From the NCBI GenBank assembly GCA_025355645.1, contig JANXZG010000026.1, positions 1 through 64,000 of the forward strand: a stretch of DNA of 64,000 nucleotides, given 5' to 3'. The notes under the pieces are model-generated. The model was not told where the DNA came from and did not search any database. It was given only the letters and a program-made list of their open reading frames with translations. Shown in pieces: positions 1-10,261 of the stretch. Position 1 is the first letter of the stretch, and every line of letters begins with the position of its first letter. Made by a program: the position numbers and the translations under genes. This DNA is from Gammaproteobacteria bacterium. GTDB taxonomy: Bacteria > Pseudomonadota > Gammaproteobacteria > Steroidobacterales > Steroidobacteraceae.

Positions 1-46
1 TGCCGGTTTTCAAGACCGGTGCATTCAACCGCTCTGCCACCTCTCC
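1..46 (-). tRNA. tRNA-Ser(UGA), 5' part; 3' part lies outside the window
   Basis: Read on the minus strand, the first 46 bases give a serine tRNA 5' half: a GGAGAGGTGGCAGAG start, a D-arm with GGTTGAA, and an anticodon stem CCGGT/ACCGG enclosing the loop CTTGAAA, so the anticodon is TGA. The variable arm, T-arm and acceptor end lie to the left of position 1. The decaying island to the right therefore abuts the 5' end of the tRNA, not the 3' end used by most tRNA-targeting integrases. Positions 47-134 hold nothing I recognise. Confidence 0.9.
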
Positions 47-134
47 AGACATATCCCACGGCGACGGCTGCGAGAGTAGTTTGCCTGATACGGCAGGTAT
101 TTGCCCACGGCCAGCCCTTGGTTTAGCCTTTCTA

Positions 135-200
135 CTGTTGCGCGACTACTACGGCCAGGACCTGGCACAGCTTGCTCCCTTTGAAATCGGCGACGCGCGG
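135..200 (+). pseudogene. kdoO-like 5' remnant (22 codons)
   Basis: Codons 135-200 translate to L-L-R-D-Y-Y-G-Q-D-L-A-Q-L-A-P-F-E-I-G-D-A-R. This matches the first 22 codons of the intact Kdo hydroxylase at 13436 in 16 of 22 residues; by hand count 48 of 66 bases agree. The start codon is CTG in place of ATG. Similarity stops at about 200, where the sequence switches to the S8 peptidase propeptide. The divergence means this is not a recent direct repeat. It is either an old paralogue or the relic of a replaced copy. Confidence 0.7.
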
Positions 201-3200
201 TGCGCATGCGGGTCGCTCGGCCGCGATCGCCGCCGCGCAGGTACCAGTACTGTCCCACCTGCGCCAGTCCGGAGCGCGCAATATCCGCTCCTACCACACG
301 ATCAATGCGGTCGCTGCAACGGTAACCGAAGCCGAGGCGGCGTCCCTCAGCACGCATCCGCTGGTCCAGGCTGTCGTGCCGGACGCCGTCATCAGACTGC
401 CGAAGGTTGCACATGACTTTTCAGGAGTCGCAAGCGGCAGCCGTGCGGCCGTCGGCGCCGGCGCCGGCGCCGCCCTTTGCAACACGCTGGAGCCGGAGGC
501 GCTGCAACTAACCAACACCGCCTACCCGACTCCAGACGAGCCGCGGGCCTAGGGGGTGCTCGACGGCAACGGCATTCCGGTTACCGGCGTCGGGGTCAAG
601 GTCGCCTACCTGGCGGACGGACTGGATACGACGTTGCCGGGATTCATCCGGCCCGATGGCACCAGTGTGTTCATCGATTACCAGGATTTCTCCGGCGATC
701 CGGCCGGTACGCCGTCCGGCGGCGGCGAGGCGTTTGGCGATGCAAGTTCCATCGCGGCCAGGACCAACCCTACGGCAAGCCTCTGCTGTTTGATATCAGT
801 CAGTTCGTCAACGCGGCGCATCCGCTGCCCTCGCCTTGCGACATCAGCATTCGCGGCATGGCCCCTGGGGCTTCGCTGGTTGGTCTGAAAATCTTCTCGA
901 GCCTCGGTTACACGACGGCCTCTACTATCGTCCAGGCGATTGATTACGCGGTGGTCCAGGATGACGTCGACGTCATCAATGAATCATTCGGCATCAATCC
1001 ATTCCCCGACGACACCGACGACCCGATCTCGCTGGCGAACAACGCCGCGGTACGCGCGGGGGTAACGGTTGTCGTCAGCACAGGCGATGCCGGTACGGCG
1101 GGCACACTCGGCTCGCCAGCGACGGAACGCAGTGTCATCGCGGTGGGTGCCAGCACGCAGTTTCGTTTCTATGCCCAGACAGGCTATGGCGGAGCGCCGT
1201 TCGCGACGGGCTACCTCGACAACAACATTTCCTCGTTCAGCTCGGCCGGCTTTGGCCAGACGGGAGCGCGCGTGCTGGACGTCGTCGCGCCCGGCGATCT
1301 GTCATGGGCACTGTGTTCGACCGATTCTGCAACGTACTGCGACTGCGGCGGGTTCAACAATGCGCCGGCTCCTGTCGAGTCGTTCGGCGGTACCAGTGAA
1401 TCGGCGCCATTGACGGCCGGTGAAGCGGCATTGGTGATACAGGCCTATCGCAGCACCCATGGCGGCGCGACACCGTCGCCGGCGCTCATCAAGCAGATCA
1501 TCATGAGCACCGCAACGGATCTCGGCGCGCCGTCCTTCGAACAGGGAGCGGGACTTATCAATTCGCTGGCCGCGGTCAATGCAGCGCTATCGGTGCAAAA
1601 CGCCAACTCTGCTGCGCACGCCGGCGCCCCGGCGGCATTTCCGGCGCAGGGCAACAGCGTGCTGTTGGCGCCGAACAGTGCAACGGTAACCAACTTGCCG
1701 AACCGGCCGTTCAGCCGTACGTTCACGATCACCAATACTGGACGCTCGACGAAGCTCCTCGCGCCCAGGCTGCAGATCCTTGGTCCTTCTATCGCAGGCG
1801 CAACGCTGAATCTGACGCTGGATCCGTCGACGGATCCCACGTTCCTGGCGAAACGGGTTCGCCGTGCTCGTACATCGAACAGGCGTTTATAGTTCCCAAC
1901 GACGCCCAGCACCTGGACGTCGCGATTGCCTGGCAGAATCCGATCCCTTCGACCCAGCAGATCGTCTACATGGCACTGCTGGACCCTTCCGGCAATAACG
2001 CCGGCTATACGATTCCTCAAGGACCGAGCAGCGGCTACGGGCATGTCGATGTCGTCAGTCCGGCTGCCGGCACGTGGACGGCGGTGATCTGGACGCAGCC
2101 TACGGGCGGTTTGCAAAGCTATTCGGGCACCGTGCAGCTTACGTGGTCGACTGAGAATTTCCTCAGTGTCGGCTCAGTCTCTCCCTCGCTCATCAGCCTC
2201 GCGCCCGGGCAGACCGCTTCGCTCACGGCGCGGTGGGCCATGCCCTCACAGCCCGGGGACCAGGCCGCTGCGATCAGCTTTGGCAACGCTGGCATCGCTG
2301 AAATACCGGTGTCACTGCGGACGCTGGTGCCCACTGGCCCGAACGGCGGCTCGTTCACCGGCTCGCTGACTGGCGGCAACGGACGCGCGGGCGCAGGACC
2401 CACGCAGACCTATGCGTTCGACGTGCCGCAGGGGGTCAACAAAATGAGCCTGGCGCTCGAAGTGGCCGACAACGGCTACCTGCTCGAGGGCCTGCTGGTT
2501 AATCCAAACGGCATGGAACTGAGCCTGCAGGGAAACCTCGATGCCTCCAGCTACGTGGATTACGGACTGCAGCTGTTCCGTGCCAATCCGCAGCCGGGCC
2601 GGTGGCGATTCATCCTGCTGGAGAATTTCTTTTCGTCCGGCAACCAGACGTCGCGGCCGTTCACGGCACAGATCGGCTTCAATACGGCGCAGGTGGCGGC
2701 ATCGCTACCGGACAGCGCGAGTACTTCTCTGTCGGCGGGCGGTGCGCCAGTCGCCGTCGCGATCAACGTTGTCAATACGGGTGCTGCGACCGAGGCCTAT
2801 TTTGCCGACGCCCGGTTGAGTACGCCGGTCACGACGCCGCTGCCCGTGATGAATGCATGCTCGGCGACGACACTGCCCGGCTTCTGCAGCACGTTCTTCC
2901 TGCCGCCGGAGATCAACCGCATCCAGTTCTTCGCTCAATCTAACGTCCCTATTCGCATGGATGCGTATGATGAGGCCGGATACATCGTGGGAGGCGCCGG
3001 CGCTCTGGACATTTATGCGAAGCGTGATCCGTCCAGTCCTTACACCGTCGTAGCCACGCTGAGCAAGCCCGAAGTACCGTTTGGGCTTTGGATCGAGTTC
3101 CCCGCGCTCGTCGGCCCGTCTGGTGCCGGAGGTGCGCAGCCGGCGCCGATTGCAACTGGTGCGTTGGCGACCATGCTGCCGTTCGACCCGGCGGTCACTG

Positions 3201-3424
3201 CAGACAGCGGCGATATCTGGGCGGCCGTTGTGCTCGGAACCAACACCTACAACCCTCTGGTATTGGCGCCCGGGCAGTCCGGTACGATCAATGTGCCGAT
3301 CAAGCCCTCGGCCCCCGTCGGCTCGGTAGTCAGCGGATTCCTCTACATCGATACGTTCAATCCGAACGTGCAGACGGGCGATGAGGTGGTCAGCATTCCG
3401 TACAGCTATACCGTCGCCCCGTAA
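201..3424 (+). pseudogene. S8-family (subtilisin/sedolisin-like) secreted peptidase, broken
   Basis: The pieces are a propeptide (about 205-420), catalytic domain (about 560-1600) and C-terminal beta-rich region (to 3424). The signal peptide is missing because the 5' end is fused to the kdoO remnant. An in-frame TAG at 550-552 interrupts the reading frame, a one-base loss near 760 shifts it, and a second shift lies near 1845-1853. Visible motifs are YLADGLD (Asp), GEAFGDASS where HGTHVA is usual, STGDAG where the oxyanion Asn usually sits, and FGGTSESAP (nucleophile Ser). Intact relatives would be secreted endopeptidases of about 1,000 residues or more. The product as it stands is very unlikely to be made. 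Confidence 0.85.
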
Positions 3425-3441
3425 AAATCGGGTATCGACCC

Positions 3442-3466
3442 GGCAGGAGCCTTCGCGGCTCCTGCC
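3442..3466 (+). terminator. Hairpin after the S8 pseudogene
   Basis: GGCAGGAGCC (3442-3451) pairs perfectly with GGCTCCTGCC (3457-3466) around a 5-base loop, 18 bases after the TAA at 3422-3424. No T-run follows, so it may act as an mRNA-end structure and not as a classical intrinsic terminator. Confidence 0.45.
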
Positions 3467-3559
3467 TGCGGTCCGTTAAGGCAGCGCCGCTACCCGCAGT
3501 CCGATAGTTACAGTATGCTTCGAGCGCGGTAACAGTTTACTGCGTACGATGGACACGGC

Positions 3560-5350
3560 ATGAGCAACTGGTCTCGGTTGATGATGGCTCTCGGGATTGT
3601 CGCCGCGTCGGGTTCGGCAGCGAATGCTGCGGCACCTGCGGACTTAGTTTATTGGCACGGGCATGTCTATACCGGCGAGTCAGGCGAGCCCCCCCGGCAG
3701 GCGGTCGCGATCCGGGACGGTCGTTTCGTATATGTCGGTTCGGATCGCGGCGTGCGCGCCTACACGGGTCCGCACACCCACGTACACGACCTCGCAGGGC
3801 ACATGCTGATGCCCGGCCTCATCGACGGACACCTGCATGCCCTCGCCGGCGGCACCAAACTGCATCAGTGCGATCTCAAATACGAGGCCTACACCATAGA
3901 AAGCTTTCGAGCGAGAATCCAACAGTGCCTGGACGCTACGCAGGAGCGGGAGCCGGACAGCTGGCTCGAAGTATCGAATTGGTTCCAGCAGTCGATGCAT
4001 CCCGCCGGGGCTATTGTGACCGCTGCTGATCTGGAATCCATGAACACCCGCCGTCCGGTGGTCGTCAACACCACATTCGGCCACACCTTGCTGGTCAATC
4101 GCCGCGGGCTCGATCTGGCGGGCATCACGGCTGCCACCGGCGATCCGCCCGGAGGTACGATCGGCCACGACTCGCGCGGCGCACCGAATGGATTGCTCGA
4201 AGATGACGCACGCGACCTGATTGCGCCGTTGTTGCCGAAACCGACCTTTACCGACGATTTGGCCGGCGCGGACATGGCCCTGGCGGCATTCGCGCAGCAG
4301 GGAATCACGACTTTCGTCGATGCCGACAGCTCGGATGAAACGGTTGCCGCCTTCACTGAAATCGGGCGCTCGGGCCGCCTGACTGCGCGTGCCTACCTGA
4401 TCCCGCAGATCCCGGTTGCGGTCGCCGCGCATCCGGACGCTCGTATCGAGGAGATCGCCGCCCTCGCAAAACACTATGAACACGGCCGCCTGCCGCCAAT
4501 CCCCGACGTGCGGATCCAAAGCGCGAAGATTTATCTGGATGGCGTGATAGCCGGTCCTTCGTTCACCGGCGCCATGCTGGCACCCTACCTGATCAATGCA
4601 GGGTCACCGCAGGTTCCACGCTGGGTGGCTGGACCGAGCCGTGGCCCAGACCCGTATTTCTCTGCCGACGAGTTGCGCCATGTCGTGATAGAACTCGCGC
4701 GGCGCGGACTGGATCCGCATTTACATGTCGACGGAGACCGGGCGGTGCGCGCGGGGCTCGATGCCATGCAGGCCCTGCGCCTCGCGGAACCCGGTCGTGA
4801 TATTCGCCCGGCACTCGCACACGATGAAAGCGTCGATGCCGCGGATTTTCGGCGGTTCAAGGCGCTTAATGTCATTCCGGTGCTTTCGATGCAATGGGAA
4901 AAACCGGCAACCGATACGATCGACAACCTGCGCGAATACCTTGGGCCGCAGCGCTTTCGCTTGCTCGAGCCGGCGGGCTTTCTGGCTCAGGCCGGCGCCC
5001 GGGTGACTTATGGCAGCGACTGGCCAGTGGACCCGCTGAACGAGTGGTTCGGCCTCAAGGTTGGCATTACGCGCGAGGCCGCCACCGACGCCGGACCACA
5101 GTATGCGGGGCGGCTGGGGGCAGATCCCGGTCTCACGCGGTCTGAAGCGCTGCGTGCGATCACACTGAACGCTGCCTATGAAGTTCATGCCGAGGACCAG
5201 ATCGGATCGATCAGGCGCGGAAAACTGGCGGACTTCATCGTCCTCGATCGCAATTTTCTCGAAATCCCGGTAGAGGATATCGCGGACATCATAGTCCTGG
5301 AAACAACGGTTGGTGGACGCCTCGTCTACGAGCGTACCCCCATCCGGTAA
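3560..5350 (+). CDS. Exported amidohydrolase, YtcJ/Amidohydro_3 type
   Basis: 596 residues with a Sec signal peptide (MSNWSRLMMALGIVAASGSA, cleavage probably after ANAAA). The metal-dependent hydrolase signature is complete: DGHLHAL after GLID (first metal HxH), KIYLDG mid-protein, the histidine in HLHVDGDRA, the histidine in ALAHDES, and the Asp in YGSDWPVDP. The C-terminus has the usual LADFIVLD strand of the composite beta domain. Members hydrolyse amide or ester bonds; the substrate cannot be read from sequence. It lies just upstream of a TonB-dependent receptor and a broken MFS transporter, which suggests periplasmic processing of an imported compound. It is intact inside a decaying island. 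Confidence 0.88.
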   Translation: MSNWSRLMMALGIVAASGSAANAAAPADLVYWHGHVYTGESGEPPRQAVAIRDGRFVYVGSDRGVRAYTGPHTHVHDLAGHMLMPGLIDGHLHALAGGTKLHQCDLKYEAYTIESFRARIQQCLDATQEREPDSWLEVSNWFQQSMHPAGAIVTAADLESMNTRRPVVVNTTFGHTLLVNRRGLDLAGITAATGDPPGGTIGHDSRGAPNGLLEDDARDLIAPLLPKPTFTDDLAGADMALAAFAQQGITTFVDADSSDETVAAFTEIGRSGRLTARAYLIPQIPVAVAAHPDARIEEIAALAKHYEHGRLPPIPDVRIQSAKIYLDGVIAGPSFTGAMLAPYLINAGSPQVPRWVAGPSRGPDPYFSADELRHVVIELARRGLDPHLHVDGDRAVRAGLDAMQALRLAEPGRDIRPALAHDESVDAADFRRFKALNVIPVLSMQWEKPATDTIDNLREYLGPQRFRLLEPAGFLAQAGARVTYGSDWPVDPLNEWFGLKVGITREAATDAGPQYAGRLGADPGLTRSEALRAITLNAAYEVHAEDQIGSIRRGKLADFIVLDRNFLEIPVEDIADIIVLETTVGGRLVYERTPIR

Positions 5351-5398
5351 GAGTACTTTGGTGTTACGCTGAACTGAGCGTCATGAACGGGAGATAAC

Positions 5399-7825
5399 AT
5401 GCCACTTCGACGTCGCAACGGTCTTGCTTTTGGACTTGCTTGCGTAACCGTCATCGGCGCAACGGACGCCTGCTGGGCTCAGAGCGCACCGTCAAACGCT
5501 GGATCCCAAACGGTGCTGGAGGAAGTCGTCGTCACCGCGACGCGTCGTGAGGAGCGTCTGCAGGACGTTGCCGTCAGCGTCACCGCTTTCAGCCCGGAAA
5601 AGCTCGACGCCGAGGGGTTGCGCAGCATCGACGACCTCAGCCGAATGACCCCGGGCGTCACATTTCAGCGCAATGGCAGCGGTACGTCAGCGAATTACAA
5701 CGACGAGAATTCCGATATCAACATCCGGGGCATAGACTCCACCGCCGGTACGTCAACGACCGGGATCTACATAGATGACACGCCGATTCAATCACGGCGC
5801 ATCGGCTTTGGCACCTTCAATCCTTTCCCCGCGCTGTTTGATCTGGAGCGGGTTGAGGTGCTGCGTGGTCCGCAAGGCACCTTGTTCGGCGCCGGCTCCG
5901 AGGGTGGCACAGTGCGCTTCATCTCTCCGGAGCCCAGCCTTCAGACTTTCTCCGGTTATGTGCGTTCGGAAGCCGCGGCGACTGCGCATGGCGGACCAAC
6001 CGCGGAACTTGGCGCCGCGGTAGGCGGCCCGATTGTCGGCGATCAGTTGGGATTTCGCGTCAGTGCCGATTATCGCCATGACGGCGGCTACGTCGACCGC
6101 GTGGACTTTCGCAACGGCCAGGTGATCGACCCGCGCTCGAACTGGCACGATACGGTGACGTTTCGTGCGGCGCTGAAGTGGAAAATCAGCGACGCCGTTT
6201 CGATTACGCCGTCGATCTACTACCAGCAACTGAAGATCAACGATACCGCGGCCTACTGGCCGAGCCTTTCTGACCAAAATGCGGGACGATTCAATAACGG
6301 CAACGCCCAAGCCAACCCGAGTACCGATCCATTCTACCTGGCGGCGATCCGGATCGACTGGGATCTGGGCGCGGCAAAGCTTGTGTCGAACACTTCGTTT
6401 TTTTCCCGCAACCAGCATTCCATTTCAGATTACACGCAGTACCTGCGGACGATATATCTGCAAAACCCGTTTCCACCACCGGGTGCCGTGGGCTCGGCCT
6501 TCTTCACCGACACGCAGAACAATTTTTACCAGGAATTCCGCCTTTCTTCAGTCGACCCGTCGTCCCAGCTGACGTGGAATTCGGGTATTTTCTTTGCGCG
6601 CTTGAACGAAAATTCGACCGAGTACGAAAAAGATCTGACGCTTGACGCCGAGTACCAGGCGGCGACCGGTTCACCATTTTGCAGCGCGGCGGTGCCCTGC
6701 CCGGGCGGGATTGTCTACTACCAGCCTTACGCTCGTGTCATCGATCGCCAGATCGCCGGCTTCGGCGAGATAAGCGTCAAACTCCTCGATTCGCTACAAG
6801 CGACGATCGGAGTACGCGTTGCCCGCGTGAGTTATACCGGACAGAGCGAGGGTGGCGGCCGGGACGGCCCGGGTGCGCCGATCTTCGGCGATGCTTCGGG
6901 CGCCGAAACCCCGGTCACGCCGAAAGCGGTCCTTGCATGGCATCCTGACCGGGCCAACCTTTTCTATGCCAGCGCCGCCAAGGGATTCCGCGTCGGGGGA
7001 ACCAATGTTGATTACGGCCAGACCGTTGCTTGTGGTCCCGACCTGCTTGCGCTCGGCATTGTGCCCGGCCCCGACGGGGCGCTGCACTCGCCGACGCAGT
7101 ACAGTTCCGACAGTGTCTGGAGCTATGAGGTGGGCGGCAAGAACACTTTGTTAAATGGCCTGTTGCAGATAAATTCCAGTCTCTACACGATCGACTGGCG
7201 CAACATCCAGCAAAGCGTCTATCTGCCTTTTTGCGGCAATCAATTCACTGCGAATTTAGGCCGCGTCCGCAGTCACGGCGGCGATATTTCGATTACTCTA
7301 CGCCCCGTGTCCCCGTTGACGATCGATCTGAGCGCCGCCTATTCGGATGCGAAATACACGGCCACCGCTTGCTTGCCCGGCCTTACGTTTACCGGTGGCG
7401 GGTGCGCCAATAGTGGCGGCCTCGTCGGCAGCCCGATCGTCAGCGAGAACGACCGCTTGCTTGGCGCGCCGTGGACGTTCGTCGGTGCGGGCGAATACGT
7501 CTTTTCGCTGCCTTCCAGTCGCAAGCCGTATGTCCGGGTGGACTTTGCTTATACGACAGCGCAAAGAGCAGTGTTGCCGCAACAGAACCCGCAAAATGCG
7601 ATCAACGATCCGACCAATCCGGGGTTGCCCGGCACGAAGAGCCTGTCGATGCGCGCGGGCGTGCGCTTCAGCGGCGTCGACCTGTCTTTCTACGGCAGTA
7701 ACCTCACCAACTCGTTCCCAGTCCTGTTTCAGTCGCGGGATGTGCCGGCCGCCTACGATACCCTGTACTTCCAGCGCAGTCAGCGCCCGCGAACCCTCGG
7801 CATTACAGCGACGTATCGTTACTGA
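5399..7825 (+). CDS. TonB-dependent outer-membrane receptor
   Basis: 808 residues. A signal peptide ends near CWAQ, followed by a TonB-box/plug opening EEVVVTATRREERLQDVAVS. Plug motifs include NIRGIDSTAGTS and LERVEVLRGPQGTLFGAGSE. A 22-strand barrel follows and the chain ends in the aromatic YRY typical of barrel insertion. The EEVVVTATRRxE form is common in receptors of sphingomonads and Steroidobacter-like bacteria that take up non-iron organic substrates. It starts 48 bp after the amidohydrolase, probably one transcript, and the next gene is a wrecked MFS transporter. Substrate unknown. Confidence 0.92.
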   Translation: MPLRRRNGLAFGLACVTVIGATDACWAQSAPSNAGSQTVLEEVVVTATRREERLQDVAVSVTAFSPEKLDAEGLRSIDDLSRMTPGVTFQRNGSGTSANYNDENSDINIRGIDSTAGTSTTGIYIDDTPIQSRRIGFGTFNPFPALFDLERVEVLRGPQGTLFGAGSEGGTVRFISPEPSLQTFSGYVRSEAAATAHGGPTAELGAAVGGPIVGDQLGFRVSADYRHDGGYVDRVDFRNGQVIDPRSNWHDTVTFRAALKWKISDAVSITPSIYYQQLKINDTAAYWPSLSDQNAGRFNNGNAQANPSTDPFYLAAIRIDWDLGAAKLVSNTSFFSRNQHSISDYTQYLRTIYLQNPFPPPGAVGSAFFTDTQNNFYQEFRLSSVDPSSQLTWNSGIFFARLNENSTEYEKDLTLDAEYQAATGSPFCSAAVPCPGGIVYYQPYARVIDRQIAGFGEISVKLLDSLQATIGVRVARVSYTGQSEGGGRDGPGAPIFGDASGAETPVTPKAVLAWHPDRANLFYASAAKGFRVGGTNVDYGQTVACGPDLLALGIVPGPDGALHSPTQYSSDSVWSYEVGGKNTLLNGLLQINSSLYTIDWRNIQQSVYLPFCGNQFTANLGRVRSHGGDISITLRPVSPLTIDLSAAYSDAKYTATACLPGLTFTGGGCANSGGLVGSPIVSENDRLLGAPWTFVGAGEYVFSLPSSRKPYVRVDFAYTTAQRAVLPQQNPQNAINDPTNPGLPGTKSLSMRAGVRFSGVDLSFYGSNLTNSFPVLFQSRDVPAAYDTLYFQRSQRPRTLGITATYRY

Positions 7826-7830
7826 AGCCG

Positions 7831-9174
7831 ATGGCCCACGGGCGAGGAACTGCTGCGCGCCTCGATGGCTACTATCCATGGTATGCGTTGACGCTGCTCA
7901 CGTTCGTGTGTGTTTCGAACATTGCCGACCGGTACGTGATCTCGACATTGATCGAGCCGATCTAGGCGGATTTGCATCTCAGTGACACGGCAATCGGATT
8001 TCTGACGGGCACAGCGCTGGCGATTTTCTACACCGGCCTGGGGATACCGCTGGGTCTGATGGCCGATCGGATCAACCGCCGCAATCTGATTGCGATTGCC
8101 ATTTCCATCTGGTCCGTCATGATGGCCGCGTGCGGCCAGGCGAATACATTCTCGCAACTCCTGTTCGCTCGCATCGGCGTTGGCGTGGGTGAGGCAGGCG
8201 GCACGCCGGCTTCACAATCGATGCTCTCGGACCTCTTTCCGTTCAGTCAGCGAGCATGGGCAACATCGGTATTTTGCGTTGGGCGCTGCCGCGGGATCCA
8301 TGCTCGGTTCGACATTCGGCGGCGCTATCAGCGATGCGTTCGGCTGGCGGTCGGCCTTCCTCGCCTTCGCACTTCCCGGCGTCGTCGTCGGACTATTGGT
8401 GCGCCTGACATTGCGCGAGCCGGCTCGGGCACGTACGACGTGGCCACTTCAGCGACGGCAGTGCCGACTCTGAGGGATACGCTGAATTATATGCGTAGTC
8501 AGACGGCGCTGCTGCATGTCCTGACCGGTTCAACCGTGGCGGTCTTCCGGGGCTGGGGTTTGTTGTGGTGGACGCCTGCATTTCTGGCCAGGTCGTAGGG
8601 CCTTGCACGGCGGACGCCGGAAGTTCAGTGGGAATCATCAGTGGGATCGGTGGCACCGGCGGCATCATTATCAGCGCGATGCTGACCCACAGGTTTGCTG
8701 GGCGGAACCCACGGTGGCAACCCTGGATTGCAGCTGCAGCGACGCCGTTCGGAACGTGCGCATCGATGGGCGCCTATGCAATCAAATCTCTGCCACTGAC
8801 GACGGCCATGTTATGGCTTTTCGTTCCCGTCGCTTACTTGAACATTTCGCCAGGGTTCGCTCTGACGCAGAGCCTGGTGCCAGCGCGGATGCGCGAGGTC
8901 GCGTGCGCCGTGATGCTATTTGGCGCCAATGTTGCAAATCTTGCCATCGCGCCCCAGCTGATTGGTATTTTTGAGTGACCTGCTGCGTATTTAATTCGGC
9001 ACCGGCCGCGAATCGCTCCGCTATGTGCTCGTCGGTACCACGCTCTCCGGTTTTTGGGCGGCATATCATTTTTGGGCAGCCGCGCCGCGGCATACAACCC
9101 TCACTGTCCCGAAAACCTCGGTTTGTGCGATGGTGGCGGAAGGCGCAAAATCAGGCCTTGAGCGGGCAGAATAA
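7831..9174 (+). pseudogene. MFS transporter, multiply broken
   Basis: The ATG at 7831 opens a typical MFS N-terminus (GYYPWYALTLLTFVCVSNIADRYV). An in-frame TAG stops it at 7963-7965. The frame shifts near 8265, shifts back near 8430 and shifts again near 8595. A TGA lies at 8976-8978 and another stop near 8991, yet homology-like sequence (ESLRYVLVGTTLSGFWAAYH) runs on to the TAA at 9172-9174. The recognisable parts include the loop LGLMADRINRRN and the helix-4/5 stretch RIGVGVGEAGGTPASQS. It follows the TonB receptor by 5 bp and was probably the inner-membrane partner. No functional product is possible. Confidence 0.85.
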
Positions 9175-9252
9175 TGCCGCATTACCCGTCGCATAATCTA
9201 CGGAGCATAAACGGCACCCTGTTTCGGATTTGCAACAATAGGAATTTCCTCT

Positions 9253-9806
9253 ATGCGCGTCGGCTATGCACGTGTCTCGACCGATGATCAGACGCGCGAC
9301 CTGCAGCGCGATGCCTTGAAGCGCGCCAAGTGCAAGGAGATCTACGAGGAGCACGCCAGCGGCAAGAAGACTGCTCGCCCGCAGCTCGAGGCCTGTCTGA
9401 AGTCCCTGCGCGATGGCGATACGCTCATCGTCTGGCGCCTCGACCGGCTGGGCCGAAGCCTCGGGACCTCATCCACCTGACCCACGAACTCAAGGCGCGA
9501 GGGGTCGGGTTCGCCTCGCTGACCGAGCAGATCGACACCCGCTCTCCCTCAGGGCAGCTCGTGTTCCATGTATTTGGTGCGCTCGCAGAGTTCGAGCGCA
9601 ATTTGATCCGCGAACGAACGCTTGCCGGCCTAAAGGCCGCCAGGGCCCGCGGCCGCAAGGGTGGACGTCCCCGAAAGCTCAGCCCGAAGGATCTGAAAAC
9701 CGTCCGTGCGCTGCTGCGTTCTGGCGACGTATCCGTCAGCACGATTGCTGAACAGTTCCGCGTCGCGCGGTCGACGCTCTACCGGAACGCCGGCGCCAGT
9801 CCCTAA
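9253..9806 (+). pseudogene. Serine resolvase (Tn3 type), one frameshift
   Basis: The N-terminal part reads MRVGYARVSTDDQTRDLQRD, with the catalytic serine in ARVST and the arginine motif WRLDRLGRSL. Near 9463 one base is missing and the second frame continues as RDLIHLTHELKARGVGF to a complete E-helix and C-terminal helix-turn-helix (STIAEQFRVARSTLYR), ending at 9806. Restoring one base gives about 184 residues, the usual resolvase length. The sequence upstream (9175-9252) is where a res site would lie, but I could not define subsites. A sequencing error is a real alternative. Confidence 0.85.
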
Positions 9807-9818
9807 AGGACACCAACC

Positions 9819-10205
9819 ATGCACAAAGTAGTTGTCACGCCGGAGTTCGCGAGCTACCCACGCGATTGGAACTTCTCGCCCGGCCTCGATACGGGGGACT
9901 TAGTATTCTTTTCTGGGATTACGGGAACACGCGCGGATCTCTCGATCTCGGCGGATCCCGAAATGCAGTTCCGAGAAGCCTTCCGGATCCTTCAGGACAA
10001 TTTCCTCCACGCGGATCTGACGGCTCAGAACGTGGTCGATTTGACGACCTACCATGTCGGGCTCAAGCAGCACTTGAGCGCCTTCATGAAGGTAAAGGAT
10101 GAATTTATCGCCGAACCGTACCCTGCCTGGACGGCGATCGGGGTGTCCGAGCTTATTACCGAGGGCGCACTGGTGGAAATCCGCGCCATCGCCAAGCGAA
10201 TCTAG
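9819..10205 (+). CDS. RidA/YjgF-family protein
   Basis: 128 residues covering the whole RidA (chorismatase-like) fold: the opening strand with SPGLDTGDLVFFSGITG, the central helix FREAFRILQDNFLHADL, the strand VVDLTTYHVGL, and the end PAWTAIGVSELITEGALVEIRAIA. RidA proteins deaminate reactive enamine/imine intermediates, but the family also has members of other function, and the arginine defining true RidA is not obvious here. It starts 12 bp after the resolvase stop. Its last 80 bp are repeated in diverged form at 10763-10841. Confidence 0.8.
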   Translation: MHKVVVTPEFASYPRDWNFSPGLDTGDLVFFSGITGTRADLSISADPEMQFREAFRILQDNFLHADLTAQNVVDLTTYHVGLKQHLSAFMKVKDEFIAEPYPAWTAIGVSELITEGALVEIRAIAKRI

Positions 10206-10261
10206 GAATTTGCTGCGATGCCGGTCAGAACCCTGTTGATACGGTGACAAGGAGAACACCT

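Noticed and set aside
1..200. Island integrated into the tRNA-Ser attachment site
   Set aside because: The tRNA 3' end points away from the island (to the left of the window) and no copy of a tRNA end was seen near 13400. Insertion next to the 5' side does not fit usual tRNA-targeting integration.
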